DNA from: an uncultured Ralstonia sp. | Lineage (GTDB): Bacteria > Pseudomonadota > Gammaproteobacteria > Burkholderiales > Burkholderiaceae | NCBI GenBank assembly: GCA_913056305.1 | Contig: CAJXMR010000013.1 | Location: forward strand, 1-52,246 | Direction: 5' to 3' | DNA length: 52,246 bases | Shown: in pieces, positions 1-7,885 of the stretch | Position numbering within the stretch: position 1 is the stretch's first letter | Layout: the number at the start of each line of letters is the position of its first letter | Notes under the pieces: model-generated | The model's input: only the letters and a program-made list of their open reading frames with translations | What the model was told of the DNA's origin: nothing | Database searches by the model: none | Made by a program: the position numbers and the translations under genes

Positions 1-416
1 GCGAAATGAAGGAAGCCACCGAGTGGCACCGCATCGCCTTCTTCGGCCGCCTGGCCGAAATCGCCGGCGAATACCTGAAGAAGGGTTCGCAGGTCTATGT
101 CGAAGGCCGCCTCAAGACTCGTCAGTGGGAGAAGGACGGCCAGAAGCAATACAGCACCGAAATCGTGGCCGAGCAAATGCAGATGCTCGGCGGCCGCCAG
201 GGGATGGGCGGTGAGGGCGGCGGCGGTGGCGGTGGCGGCTACTCGCGCGGCGAAGGCGGCGGCGGTGGCGGTGGTGGTTACGGTGGTGGTCGTGGCCAGG
301 GCGGCGGCGGCATGAGCCGCGGTGAAGGCGGTGGCGGCCAGCAGGGCGGCGGTGCACGCCGTCAGCAAGCGCCGTCGAACGGCTTCGAGGACATGGACGA
401 CGATATTCCGTTCTAA
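1..416 (+). CDS. ssb: Single-stranded DNA-binding protein, C-terminal part (5' end outside window)
   Basis: SSB coats single-stranded DNA during replication, recombination and repair and recruits partners through its acidic tail. The visible part begins inside the OB fold ([20 protein letters not shown], then [15 protein letters not shown]), continues into a long disordered linker made almost only of Gly with Arg, Ser, Tyr and Gln (about residues 65-120 of the visible part), and ends in the diagnostic acidic tip DMDDDIPF. The reading frame is open to the left edge, so roughly the first 50 residues and the start codon are missing; the ATG at position 6 is internal. The Gly-rich linker is typical of Burkholderiales SSBs. 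A strong terminator follows the stop codon. Confidence 0.97.
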   Translation, partial: EMKEATEWHRIAFFGRLAEIAGEYLKKGSQVYVEGRLKTRQWEKDGQKQYSTEIVAEQMQMLGGRQGMGGEGGGGGGGGYSRGEGGGGGGGGYGGGRGQGGGGMSRGEGGGGQQGGGARRQQAPSNGFEDMDDDIPF

Positions 417-437
417 AAGGCGCTTCGCCCCACCCGT

Positions 438-470
438 AAAGAAAGGCCCTGCATCCAGGGCCTTTCTTTT
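438..470 (+). terminator. Rho-independent terminator after ssb
   Basis: Inverted repeat aaagaaaggccctg / cagggcctttcttt around a catc loop, ending in a T-rich run, 20 bases after the ssb stop. A near copy lies at 812-845. Confidence 0.9.
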
Positions 471-622
471 GCCCGTGTCCATCGCCGTAGGACATTGAAA
501 GCCTCCGGCGCTCTGACGGTCACATCAGGAAATATTCGACGCGCGGCCCTCTTGACGCGTGCTGGAGAGCAACAGGCGAACTAGACTACAGGGGACTATG
601 TCTGCCGCCCCAGGGAGAAGCC

Positions 623-781
623 ATGAAACGCGTGATGCAGAGTTTCCTGCTTGCCATTGCCCTGCTGACAGTGGTTGGTGGCACCGTTGGAACTTTTGCG
701 GTCCTCTCTGCGCCGTCGGCGCATGCCGAGCCGTGCGGCGGCCGTGGGTATCCGCAGGGCAATGGCAGCGGCCAGCCATAG
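623..781 (+). CDS. Small secreted peptide, 52 residues, unknown function
   Basis: Short gene with a good ribosome binding site (cagggagaag) just before the ATG. The product starts MKRVMQSFLLAIALLTVVGG, a classic Sec signal: basic n-region, hydrophobic core at residues 7-28, and a signal-peptidase-like SAHA-E site near residue 35. This would leave a mature peptide of only about 17 residues, rich in Gly and containing one Cys. It has its own terminator directly downstream and stands alone between ssb and a convergent glycosidase-like gene. I do not recognise the family. It could instead stay as a single-pass membrane peptide if it is not cleaved. The reading frame, RBS, signal architecture and terminator together argue for a real gene; function is unknown. 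Confidence 0.6.
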   Translation: MKRVMQSFLLAIALLTVVGGTVGTFAVLSAPSAHAEPCGGRGYPQGNGSGQP

Positions 782-811
782 CCCGAGTCAGAAAAACTTC
801 GCACAACCCAT

Positions 812-845
812 GAAGAAAGGCCTTGCATGCAGGGCCTTTTCTTTT
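812..845 (+). terminator. Terminator after the 52-residue peptide gene (near copy of the ssb terminator)
   Basis: Inverted repeat gaagaaaggcctt / agggccttttcttt around a gcatgc loop with a T-rich 3' end. It nearly matches the hairpin at 438-470. It also lies at the 3' end of the convergent gene ending at 851, so it may act in both directions. Confidence 0.85.
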
Positions 846-850
846 GCGTG

Positions 851-2002
851 CTACTTGGCCCGCACGTATTGCGGCTGTGTGGCTTGGCAGCTCGCCAGTC
901 GTGCCGCCAGGCTCGCCTCGGTAAAGAGCCCGCTCGTGACCAGCGCGGCACGCTCCTCCGCCGAGAGTCGCCCGCACGTGTAAGCCGTCGCCAGCAGCAG
1001 CTGAGTCTTCGGATGCGTCGGGTCCTGCATCAGCCCGAAGTTCGATTCGGCCGCGTTCTTGCCGGGCTCGTCGTAGAGCTCGTAGAACTCCGCCCCTTCG
1101 ATATTGGCTTCCTTCTGGTTGAGCAGGTGGTCGATATGCGTCTTCAGGCTGACGAGCGCTTTCGCGTCGTCATACGGCTGGCCCTTTAGCGGGGCGTAGA
1201 TCTCGGCGGCGTTGAGTTCGTTGACGATGACGGGTTTGCCGAGCTGCTTCATCTCCGCAAAGACGTCGATCGTCCCGCCCGGCGCGCTGACCTGGTACGG
1301 GCTTGTTCCGGCGCCGTAGTAATAGTGGTAGGCGAGTTTATCGACGAGGGCGCCCTGTGCTTCCAGGAAGGGCACCAGGCCGAAATCCGCGTAGACGGTG
1401 TCGACCACCGCGCGCAGCGGCCGCCCGGTGCGGGTGCGCACGTCATGGATGGCGCGCGACATGCCGCGTAACACGGCTGCCCATTGATGCGCCAGCGGGG
1501 TCGCGTAGTCGCCGGGCGAGCGGCCGGTGCCGCTCTTGAAGCCTTTGCGCAGGCTCAGTTCGTTCTGCAGCTCCCAGTCGCGGATGTCGGCGGCGAACCG
1601 CTCGACGATGGGGCGGACGCGGTCATAGCCCTGGGCTTCGAGGCCGGCATCGGTGCTGGGATAGCGGCCGTTGTCGGTTGCATCGCCCCAGGTAAACGGG
1701 ACATACAGGATCGGGTGCAGCGTGATGTGGTGCGCGTGGGATAGCGGCACCAAGGTCTGGAGCAACTGCACGGCGGCGGTGCCGTCACCGGTGAGCGGCA
1801 CATCGAAGCGATAGCTCTTGAGGCCGCGCTGCGCGAGCGTGGCGAACTGCGCGGGGACGTCGCTCCACAACGGCTGGTTCGGGCTGGGGTGCCCGCACAC
1901 GCCCCAGGTCAGGGCGGGCGCCGCGGTCGCGTTGAAGACGCTACCTGCCAGCAGCGTCGCCAGGAGGCCTCGTCGGGCTGCACGTCTGCGCTGTGTCGTC
2001 AT
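851..2002 (-). CDS. Exported TIM-barrel glycoside hydrolase-like protein
   Basis: 383-residue exported protein. The N-terminus (MTTQRRRAARRGLLATLLAG) has paired arginines before a hydrophobic stretch and could be a Tat or Sec signal, ending near residue 28. The rest resembles a clan GH-A TIM barrel: WELQNE with Asn147-Glu148 looks like the strand-4 acid/base pair and VIVNE with Glu262 like the strand-7 nucleophile. Substrate is unknown; GH5- or GH39-like polysaccharide hydrolases are the closest architectures I can name. The start at 2002 was chosen because aaaggtgaacg gives a ribosome binding site and a signal peptide follows at once; the frame is open further upstream. It runs convergently to the small peptide gene and follows a TetR gene on the same strand, about 130 bases away. 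Confidence 0.7.
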   Translation of the reverse strand: MTTQRRRAARRGLLATLLAGSVFNATAAPALTWGVCGHPSPNQPLWSDVPAQFATLAQRGLKSYRFDVPLTGDGTAAVQLLQTLVPLSHAHHITLHPILYVPFTWGDATDNGRYPSTDAGLEAQGYDRVRPIVERFAADIRDWELQNELSLRKGFKSGTGRSPGDYATPLAHQWAAVLRGMSRAIHDVRTRTGRPLRAVVDTVYADFGLVPFLEAQGALVDKLAYHYYYGAGTSPYQVSAPGGTIDVFAEMKQLGKPVIVNELNAAEIYAPLKGQPYDDAKALVSLKTHIDHLLNQKEANIEGAEFYELYDEPGKNAAESNFGLMQDPTHPKTQLLLATAYTCGRLSAEERAALVTSGLFTEASLAARLASCQATQPQYVRAK

Positions 2003-2133
2003 GGGGCGTTCACCTTTGCTGAGCGGCTTGTCAGTGTCGACTTGCAGCATGACGCAGATTTTTCTCGCGTCAATGACGTGCAGCAGAATTGCGCGGCAGC
2101 GTGGAGAGAACCGCCGGTTTGGCGCGCGGTGAT

Positions 2134-2712
2134 TTACGCGACCGCCGCCGCGGCCGTCGCCTGTTCCAGCAGCGCCTGGGCTGCCTCCCACGCTCGCCCG
2201 GCCGCCGATGGGTCGCCGACGGCGCGCGCGTCAGCGGTGGCGCCGCTCAGCAGCATCACACAGACGCCGGCCAGCCACCGCGCCGTGTCGGGTGGGACGG
2301 CGTCCTTCAACAGGGACTCGATCAGGCCGAGCAGATCGTCGCGGTAGCGCACGGCCACGTCCGTGACGCTGGGGTTGGTCGGGCCGAATTCCGCCAGCGC
2401 GCGCTCGAACAGGCAACCCGAGAACGCCGGGCTGCGGAACCAGGCCTCGTACCAATCGAAGATGCGCTTGAGGCGGGCGGCGGCATCGGGCTGGGGCGCC
2501 AGCGCCTGTACCACGCTGCCCATGATGAGCGTGTAGCGCTGCTCCAGCACTTCGCGGATCAGCTCGTCCTTGCTGGCGAAATGGCGGTACAGCGTCATAC
2601 GCGCGACCCCGGACTCATCGACGATCCAGTCGACGCCGACAGGGTGAAAGCCGTGTTTCGAAAACAGCGCGCTTGCGGTGTCGACAACTTGCTGACGCTT
2701 GCTTGCGCGCAT
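2134..2712 (-). CDS. TetR/AcrR family transcriptional regulator
   Basis: 192-residue one-component repressor. The N-terminal helix-turn-helix is clear (VVDTASALFSKHGF, then VDESGVARMTLYRHFASKDE at about residues 30-50); the C-terminal half is the variable ligand-binding and dimer domain. It lies on the same strand as, and upstream of, the glycosidase-like gene. The short sequence to its right (2713-2857) separates it from a lipoprotein gene on the other strand. Target and ligand cannot be read from sequence; autoregulation from the 2713-2860 region is plausible. A ctcc stretch just before the start (agtcaggagaagtagac on the minus strand) provides a ribosome binding site. Confidence 0.93.
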   Translation of the reverse strand: MRASKRQQVVDTASALFSKHGFHPVGVDWIVDESGVARMTLYRHFASKDELIREVLEQRYTLIMGSVVQALAPQPDAAARLKRIFDWYEAWFRSPAFSGCLFERALAEFGPTNPSVTDVAVRYRDDLLGLIESLLKDAVPPDTARWLAGVCVMLLSGATADARAVGDPSAAGRAWEAAQALLEQATAAAAVA

Positions 2713-2857
2713 GTCTACTTCTCCTGACTACTGGGCCAGCATGTTAGCACCGCCCTCCGCGCCAGATTGTGGAGTTCGGCTGGCGTTGGCCTTAGTTAAT
2801 CGAAAATCACATCTGGATGCCGTATTTTATGACGCGGTAATGTCATGGAAAACGCCG

Positions 2858-2887
2858 TTGACACTCGTGTAGACCGATCTATATCAT
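2858..2887 (+). promoter_or_regulatory. Predicted sigma-70 promoter for the Sel1-like lipoprotein gene
   Basis: A perfect TTGACA at 2858-2863, an 18-base spacer and TATCAT at 2882-2887. The start codon lies 107 bases downstream. The rest of 2713-2994 is fairly AT-rich for this genome and holds no convincing gene. Confidence 0.6.
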
Positions 2888-2994
2888 TTGCCCGCAATTC
2901 GCACTCCGGGGGTGGGGTGACTGAAGGTGGCTTGCGCGGCGACGGGCAGGTCCATTTCCCGACCGACGGCAAAAATAAAATCGAGGTCAGACGA

Positions 2995-3576
2995 ATGTAT
3001 TATCGTTTGTTAATAATCGGGGGTCTCCTTTCGCTGGCTGCCTGCGCGCAGAATCCGCCGCCGCCCACGACGGTGCGGATCTGTGACGACCGCGGGTGCG
3101 CCGACCGGCCGACCGACCAGGTCGCCTATGACGCGAAGGACGTCAACAAGGAAGATCCGCGCATCGCCGCGCTCAAGGAAGTCGCGAAAACCGAGCCGAA
3201 AGCCGCGTACGACCTGGCTTTGCGCTACTTCCGCGGTGACGGCGTGCGCCAGGACAGCTACCAGGCGCTGGTCTGGATGCGTGAATCCGCCGAGCACGGC
3301 AACCTCGCGGCGCAAAAGGCACTCGGCAACTTCTATCTGTTCGGCCTCGAGGAAATGGGCTCCGACCCGCGCGAAGCCGATAAATGGCTGTCGATCGCGG
3401 CCAGCCGCGGCGACAAGGAATCGAAAAAGCTGCTCGAAGAAGCCCGCCGCGCGAAGCGCTCCGACGAAGAAGACTTCAAATGGCGCACGCAGTGGCGCAG
3501 CGTTTATTACGGCTATTGGTATTCGGGCTATCCGTACCTCGGCGTCTGGCGTCAGACGAACTGGTACTGGTATTGA
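2995..3576 (+). CDS. Sel1-repeat lipoprotein with aromatic C-terminal tail
   Basis: 193-residue putative lipoprotein. Its signal ends in a lipobox (LSLAAC, Cys17). A central region has Sel1/TPR-like helix pairs: AAYDLALRYFRGDGVRQDSY, ALVWMRESAEHGNLAAQKAL and EADKWLSIAASRGDKESKKL. Such repeats are protein-interaction solenoids, often periplasmic or envelope associated. A charged helix follows, then a striking Tyr/Trp-rich end (YYGYWYSGYPYLGVW, last residues NWYWY). The start at 2995 is preferred because gaggtcag lies 6-13 bases upstream and a lipoprotein signal follows; an ATG at 2845 in frame would add 50 residues and destroy the signal. Partner unknown. Confidence 0.8.
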   Translation: MYYRLLIIGGLLSLAACAQNPPPPTTVRICDDRGCADRPTDQVAYDAKDVNKEDPRIAALKEVAKTEPKAAYDLALRYFRGDGVRQDSYQALVWMRESAEHGNLAAQKALGNFYLFGLEEMGSDPREADKWLSIAASRGDKESKKLLEEARRAKRSDEEDFKWRTQWRSVYYGYWYSGYPYLGVWRQTNWYWY

Positions 3577-3689
3577 CCGGATATCGGCAGCATTAAGGCG
3601 GTTCGGGGGGTCCGCACGCCTTGCCAGGGGGGCTTATTGAGTCGCAGGACGCATAAGCCGCATATCGACTCAATGGAATCAACAACAAT

Positions 3690-4502
3690 ATGAAGACGAT
3701 TTTCAAGTTCGCAGGGGTGGCGGTGCTCACCGCTTCGCTCGCGGCGTGCGGCGGGATGGTGACGCCGGGCGGCCAGAACGCCGGCGTGACCGGTGCGGCA
3801 GGCGGCGCGGCCAGCGCCGGGGCTGATCCGACCTTGCAGCGCTGCGCCGCGCCGCTGGGCACGATCGCCGTCGATGACGGCCGCAATGCCGACTGGTGGG
3901 GCCCGTTCGGCAGCGCCACCAAGCTGACGACCATTGACCCGCTGCTGCGCCTGGCGGTGCAGCAGTCCAACTGCTTCGTCATCACGTCGATCGGCAACCA
4001 GAAGACCGACGCACGCCTGTCGCGCATCACCGAACTGCAGCGCAACTCCGGCGAATACCGCGCCGGTTCGAAGCAGCAGAAGGGCCAGCGCGTGGCGGCC
4101 GACTACTACCTGGAGCCGGCGATCATCATCAACGACTCGGGGATCGGCGGGATCGGCGGCGCGATCGGTGGCCTGGTCGGCAACAGCGCGATTGCCGCGC
4201 TGGCCGGCAGCGTGAAGCAGAAGGCATCGGTGGTGACGCTGACGCTGTTCGACGTGCGCTCGGCCGTGCAGATTGCCGCTGCCGAAGGCAGCTCGACCGC
4301 GACCAACTACGGCGCCCTGCTCGGCGGCTTCGGCGGCGGCGTGGGCGGTGGCCTGGCCGGCTTCTCGTCGACGCCGGAAGGCAAGGCAACGGTGGTCGCC
4401 TTTATCGACGCGTGGAACAAGATGGTCGTCGCGCTGCGCAACTACAAGGCGCAGGACGTGAGCGGCGGCCTGGGCCGTGGCGGCACGCTGAAGGTCAACT
4501 GA
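3690..4502 (+). CDS. CsgG/HfaB-like lipoprotein with glycine zippers
   Basis: 270-residue lipoprotein. The signal ends LTASLAAC with Cys20 as the lipidated residue. The segment with LGTIAVDDGR, LLRLAVQQSNCFVITSIG and ADYYLEPAII matches the layout of the CsgG-like fold, which in curli secretion forms an outer-membrane pore and in other families makes small envelope lipoproteins. Two glycine-zipper stretches (IGGIGGAIGGLVGNSAIAAL at about 149-169 and GALLGGFGGGVGGGLAGF at about 208-225) suggest membrane contact. The ribosome binding site is weak. It follows the Sel1 lipoprotein after 113 bases on the same strand and ends before a strong terminator. Function is an inference; it is not next to curli genes. 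Confidence 0.7.
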   Translation: MKTIFKFAGVAVLTASLAACGGMVTPGGQNAGVTGAAGGAASAGADPTLQRCAAPLGTIAVDDGRNADWWGPFGSATKLTTIDPLLRLAVQQSNCFVITSIGNQKTDARLSRITELQRNSGEYRAGSKQQKGQRVAADYYLEPAIIINDSGIGGIGGAIGGLVGNSAIAALAGSVKQKASVVTLTLFDVRSAVQIAAAEGSSTATNYGALLGGFGGGVGGGLAGFSSTPEGKATVVAFIDAWNKMVVALRNYKAQDVSGGLGRGGTLKVN

Positions 4503-4548
4503 TCGGGTTGATCGCAGGCAGGGGGGTGCAGCGCCCCAGCCTGAGGCA

Positions 4549-4588
4549 AGAAAAAAACCCGCGGCGGTAGCGTCGCGGGTTTTTTCTT
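4549..4588 (+). terminator. Rho-independent terminator after the CsgG-like gene
   Basis: Stem aaacccgcg / cgcgggttt with A-rich 5' and T-rich 3' flanks (aaaaaaa and tttttt), so it can stop transcription from both the lipoprotein gene and the convergent YeeE/YedE pair. Confidence 0.92.
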
Positions 4589-4613
4589 TGGGGCGCGCCG
4601 ATCGGCGTGACGG

Positions 4614-5027
4614 CTAGCGAGGCCGCTCCATGGCGCTGAAGACGGCCATCCCCGCCAGCATGGCGCCGACAAAGCCCCACGCCTTGGGCACGCCGGCGCC
4701 AAGCGCCACCAGCGCCGGGCCGGGGCAGAACCCGGCCAGGCCCCAGCCGATGCCGAACGCCGCGCTGCCGAGCACCAGCCGCAGGGTGACCGCCGTACTG
4801 GCCGGCAACTGGATCGACAGCCCGAGCAGCGAGCGAGCGCGCCGCCGCGCCACGAAGAACGCCACCACGGCCAGCAGCACCGCGCCGGCCATCACGAAGG
4901 CGAGCGACGGATCCCAACGGCCGGTCAGGTCGAGAAAGCCGAGCACCTTGGCCGGGTTGGCCATGCCCGACAGCATGAGCCCGACGCCAAACAGCGCGCC
5001 GGCGATGAGGGCAGCGAAGACGATCAC
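4614..5027 (-). CDS. YeeE/YedE-type membrane protein, second half-transporter (DUF6691-like)
   Basis: 137-residue integral membrane protein with about four hydrophobic segments. It is the second of a split YeeE/YedE pair, a family whose characterised member (TsuA) takes up thiosulfate. Signature motifs are [17 protein letters not shown] and [17 protein letters not shown]; the Cys in GFCPGP matches the conserved transport-path cysteine. The start is a GTG at 5027, one base after the stop codon of the upstream gene, with gggagg in that gene's end as ribosome binding site; the overlapping ATG at 5029 runs straight into a stop. Tight spacing indicates translational coupling and a two-part transporter for an inorganic sulfur compound. 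Confidence 0.88.
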   Translation of the reverse strand: MIVFAALIAGALFGVGLMLSGMANPAKVLGFLDLTGRWDPSLAFVMAGAVLLAVVAFFVARRRARSLLGLSIQLPASTAVTLRLVLGSAAFGIGWGLAGFCPGPALVALGAGVPKAWGFVGAMLAGMAVFSAMERPR

Positions 5028-5028
5028 A

Positions 5029-5472
5029 TCAGCCTCCCAGCACGTGCCGCTGCACGAAGACGGTGACGAAGCCGGCCGCCATGAACGTCGCCGTGGCCAC
5101 CAGGGAGCGCACCGAACCGCGCGACAGCCCACACACGCCGTGGCCGCTGGTGCAGCCGCCCGCGTAGCGCGTGCCGAGCCCGACCAGGAAGCCGGCGGCT
5201 AGCACCTCGCCCCAGCCGGCCTCGATGTCCGGCACCAGCGGATGGCCCGCCAGCGCGGCCACCACCGGCGCGCCGATCAGCCCGAGCAGGAAGGCCGCGC
5301 GCCAGGCCCACTCGTCCATTCCGCCGCGCGGGCGTTCCAGCAGTCCGCCCAGGATGCCGCTGATGCCCGCAATGCGGCCGTTGAACAGCACCAGCACGGC
5401 CGCCGCCATGCCAATGACCAGCCCGCCGATCAGGGCCGGGCCAGGGGTGAAGTGCGTGAAATCGATCGTCAT
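5029..5472 (-). CDS. YeeE/YedE-type membrane protein, first half-transporter
   Basis: 147-residue membrane protein, the first half of a split YeeE/YedE sulfur transporter. It contains [15 protein letters not shown] near residues 31-45 and the family hallmark [18 protein letters not shown] with Cys107 and Cys114. About four membrane segments. It pairs with the downstream gene, which begins one base after this stop. No sulfurtransferase or ArsR-type regulator is next to it, unlike many related operons. An unusually AT-rich stretch directly upstream (5498-5540) probably holds its promoter and operator. Confidence 0.9.
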   Translation of the reverse strand: MTIDFTHFTPGPALIGGLVIGMAAAVLVLFNGRIAGISGILGGLLERPRGGMDEWAWRAAFLLGLIGAPVVAALAGHPLVPDIEAGWGEVLAAGFLVGLGTRYAGGCTSGHGVCGLSRGSVRSLVATATFMAAGFVTVFVQRHVLGG

Positions 5473-5497
5473 GTGGGCAGACTGGCGGGAGGCTTGG

Positions 5498-5540
5498 ATT
5501 CAATTAAGATTTCAATAATATATAAATTTGTAGATTGATG
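5498..5540 (-). promoter_or_regulatory. AT-rich control region upstream of the YeeE/YedE pair
   Basis: About 43 bases with very low GC in a high-GC genome. It contains aataatatataaatttg, and tcaat/attga arms flank the region as a loose dyad. The position, about 25-70 bases before the start of the transporter pair, suits a promoter with an AT-rich operator of the kind bound by sulfide/persulfide-sensing ArsR-family repressors; that assignment is inference. Confidence 0.45.
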
Positions 5541-5608
5541 TGCGGGCATATCGCCCGGGCCGGAGGATGGAGCGCGGTTGCGGCGTAAAGAGCACTTGCG
5601 GCGTCTTT

Positions 5609-5620
5609 CCACTACAGTGG
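5609..5620 (+). promoter_or_regulatory. Short perfect palindrome before the MDR oxidoreductase gene
   Basis: ccact-ac-agtgg, 5-base arms with a 2-base centre, 24 bases before the start codon at 5645. Possible operator; no regulator gene adjoins it. Confidence 0.3.
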
Positions 5621-5644
5621 TTTCTTTCCCCCGGAGACCTCCCG

Positions 5645-6724
5645 ATGAAAGCCTGGATGCTCGACCAACCCGGCCAGCCACTCGCCCTGCGTGACATCGA
5701 CGCTCCCGCGCCGCGCCCCGGCGCCGTGCTCGTGCGCATGCAGGCGGTGCCCCTGCTCAGCTACACGCGCACCTATCTGGAGGGCCGCCTGCCGTATGCC
5801 TATCCGCCCGGGCCGTTCACGCCCGGCACCAACGGCATCGGCGAGGTCGCGGCGCTGGGCGAGGGTGTGCTGGCGTATCGCGTCGGTCAGCGGGTGGCGG
5901 TCAATCCGTACTGGATTGCCAACGAGGCGGTGCGCGAGCCGGCACAGGCGCTGATCGGCCTGACCGGCATCAGTGCCGACAGCGGCGCGTTGCTGGCGGC
6001 CTTTCCGCATGGCACGTGGCGCGAGCTGGCCGAGTTTCCCGCCTCGACGCTGATCCCGCTGGATGGCCTGGGCGACGTGCCGGCCGAGCGCCTGGCTGCG
6101 CTGGCCAAGTTTGCGGTGCCGTTTGGCGGATTGCGGCGCGGGCGGCTGGCGGCCGGCGAGGTGGTGGCGGTCAACGGCGCGGGCGGCTACTTCGGCTCGG
6201 CCGCGGTGCTGGCGGCGTTGGCCATGGGCGCAAGCCGGGTGGTCGCGCTGGGGCGCCGCCGCGCATCGCTCGAGCCGTTGGTGGCGCTCGGGCATGGCCG
6301 TGTCGCCGCGGTGGTGCTCACGGGGGATGCAGACGCCGACAGCGCCGCCATCCGCGCGGCCACCGGCCCGGCGGGCGGGGTTGACCTAGCCTTCGACATG
6401 GTCGGCCAGGCCAAGGACGCGCACGCCACGCTGGCCGCGCTCAAGACCTTGCGCCGCCAAGGCCGCCTCGTGCTGATGGGCAGCATGCAGGTGCCGCTGC
6501 CGATTCCCTATGGCGAGTTGATGCGCAACAACTGGGAGCTGATCGGCCACTTCATGTACACGCCGGCCGACTACGCCGCGCTGGTGGCGCTGGCGGCATC
6601 CGGCCAGTTGCCGCTCGATGCGGTGGATGTGCAGAGCTTCGGCTTCACGGACCTGGAAGCCGCCATCGACGCGGCGGGCAGCATGGCGGGCCTGCAGTCC
6701 ACCGTGGTGCGTTTTGGGGGCTGA
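5645..6724 (+). CDS. Zinc-less MDR-family alcohol dehydrogenase / quinone oxidoreductase
   Basis: 359-residue NAD(P)-dependent oxidoreductase of the medium-chain dehydrogenase/reductase family. The N-terminal GroES-like domain runs from MKAWMLDQPGQPLALRDIDA through PFTPGTNGIGEVAALGEGV and VGQRVAVNP; the Rossmann domain begins at VVAVNGAGGYFGSAAVLAAL (about residues 175-195) and includes VDLAFDMVG. The catalytic-zinc Cys-His set of classical alcohol dehydrogenases is not evident, so a quinone-reductase-like or other zinc-less enzyme is likelier. Start at 5645 follows cccggagacctcccg. Convergent with the DUF2855 gene. Substrate unknown. Confidence 0.85.
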   Translation: MKAWMLDQPGQPLALRDIDAPAPRPGAVLVRMQAVPLLSYTRTYLEGRLPYAYPPGPFTPGTNGIGEVAALGEGVLAYRVGQRVAVNPYWIANEAVREPAQALIGLTGISADSGALLAAFPHGTWRELAEFPASTLIPLDGLGDVPAERLAALAKFAVPFGGLRRGRLAAGEVVAVNGAGGYFGSAAVLAALAMGASRVVALGRRRASLEPLVALGHGRVAAVVLTGDADADSAAIRAATGPAGGVDLAFDMVGQAKDAHATLAALKTLRRQGRLVLMGSMQVPLPIPYGELMRNNWELIGHFMYTPADYAALVALAASGQLPLDAVDVQSFGFTDLEAAIDAAGSMAGLQSTVVRFGG

Positions 6725-6751
6725 CTGCGGCCGCCTGACTGCGCCGGGCGT

Positions 6752-7852
6752 TCAGCCCAGCCGGATCACGTAGCCTTCGCGCGGGTGCGTGCGCCCGGCA
6801 TGCAGCGCGGCAATGCGCGCCTGCGCGGCGCCCATGCCGTCTTCCTCGATCAGCGTGAGCCAGCCGTTGGCGGGCGCACGCACGTGGTCGATGAAGCGGC
6901 GCTGCGCGGCGTTGAACTTCTCGGTGACGACGGCCGGGCCCCAATCTGCGTTGCGCTTGCGGATCTGTACGGGCGCAAAGTAGAACTGGGGTGCGGGGCC
7001 GGGCAGGTCGGTGGCCGCGATGAAGTCGGTGTTCTGCGCGGAGCCGGCAAAGCAGTCGTACACCAGCGCGCTCCCGAAATGCTCGTGCACGCGCCGGCGC
7101 AGCGCCACGTCGCCGGAGAAGTCGACGTACAGCGTAAGGATGTCGGTGGCCAGCGTTTCCAGCGTGTCGTAGGTGGCGCTGTCGTGGTAGCAGCGCAGGC
7201 TGTCGACAAAGGGGCGGTTGCCGGACGAAGTGAGCGCGGTGAGCGTCAGGCCCGGCGTGTCCTGCAGGCAGAACGCGGTGCCATACGCGGTCTTGCTCGA
7301 CGCGCTGGAGAACACCAGCCGCCGCGCGCCGAAGAAGGCGTTGTCGGCGAGGAAATCCGCCAGCATGAACGACGTGATGAACAGCGGCCGGTACAGCATC
7401 TGGTAGCTCTCCAGCGCTGGGTCGTAGGCCTCGTCGTGCGTCACGCGGGTGTACTGGTTGTAGGCGGAGACCAGCGCCTTACGGTGCGCGGCGCCGTCGT
7501 AGAAGCCGCGCGGCGACACGCGCTCGGGCTGCATGCGGATATGCGTAGCAATCGGGAAGTAGCCGTAGAAGCGCTCGCCCACCTCGACACCCTCCACCGT
7601 CGAGGCCACCACATCGGCGAAGCCCCACACCGGCATATGGCCCCAGCCGTCCTGGCCGGTGGGGAAGAAATCCCAGTACTGCATCGCATCGCCGAAGGCC
7701 GCGTAAGTGATGTTGTTGGTGGTGAGCGCGAAGCGGTCCAGGCGCAGCACGATCTCGCCGGGGGCAGCGGTGGGAGTGGCAGCGGCGCTTTCCAGGCGGC
7801 TTTCGTTTAGGGCATGCTTGCGCGTGAAGAGCCGCTGGTATGGGGCGTTCAT
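6752..7852 (-). CDS. DUF2855 family protein
   Basis: 366-residue protein that matches what I know of DUF2855, a family of uncharacterised proteins distantly resembling MDR oxidoreductases. Visible blocks are LTTNNITYAAFGDAMQYWDF (about residues 43-62), WGHMPVWGFADVV, and a Rossmann-like SSASSKTAYGTAF segment (about 185-198) in the place where MDR enzymes bind the nucleotide. Start at 7852 has aaggag 7 bases upstream. It is divergent from a TetR gene 33 bases away, so that regulator probably controls it. Reaction unknown; the esterase beyond the TetR gene may act on related compounds. Confidence 0.82.
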   Translation of the reverse strand: MNAPYQRLFTRKHALNESRLESAAATPTAAPGEIVLRLDRFALTTNNITYAAFGDAMQYWDFFPTGQDGWGHMPVWGFADVVASTVEGVEVGERFYGYFPIATHIRMQPERVSPRGFYDGAAHRKALVSAYNQYTRVTHDEAYDPALESYQMLYRPLFITSFMLADFLADNAFFGARRLVFSSASSKTAYGTAFCLQDTPGLTLTALTSSGNRPFVDSLRCYHDSATYDTLETLATDILTLYVDFSGDVALRRRVHEHFGSALVYDCFAGSAQNTDFIAATDLPGPAPQFYFAPVQIRKRNADWGPAVVTEKFNAAQRRFIDHVRAPANGWLTLIEEDGMGAAQARIAALHAGRTHPREGYVIRLG

Positions 7853-7885
7853 AGTGTCTCCTTCATCCACAGGATCGATTGGTCG

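Noticed and set aside
438..845. Mobile element or repeat-flanked insertion between the twin terminators
   Set aside because: Only the hairpins match; there is no transposase, target duplication or longer repeat.
4614..5027. ATG at 5029 as start of the second YeeE/YedE gene
   Set aside because: It is followed at once by TGA; the GTG at 5027 is the usable start.
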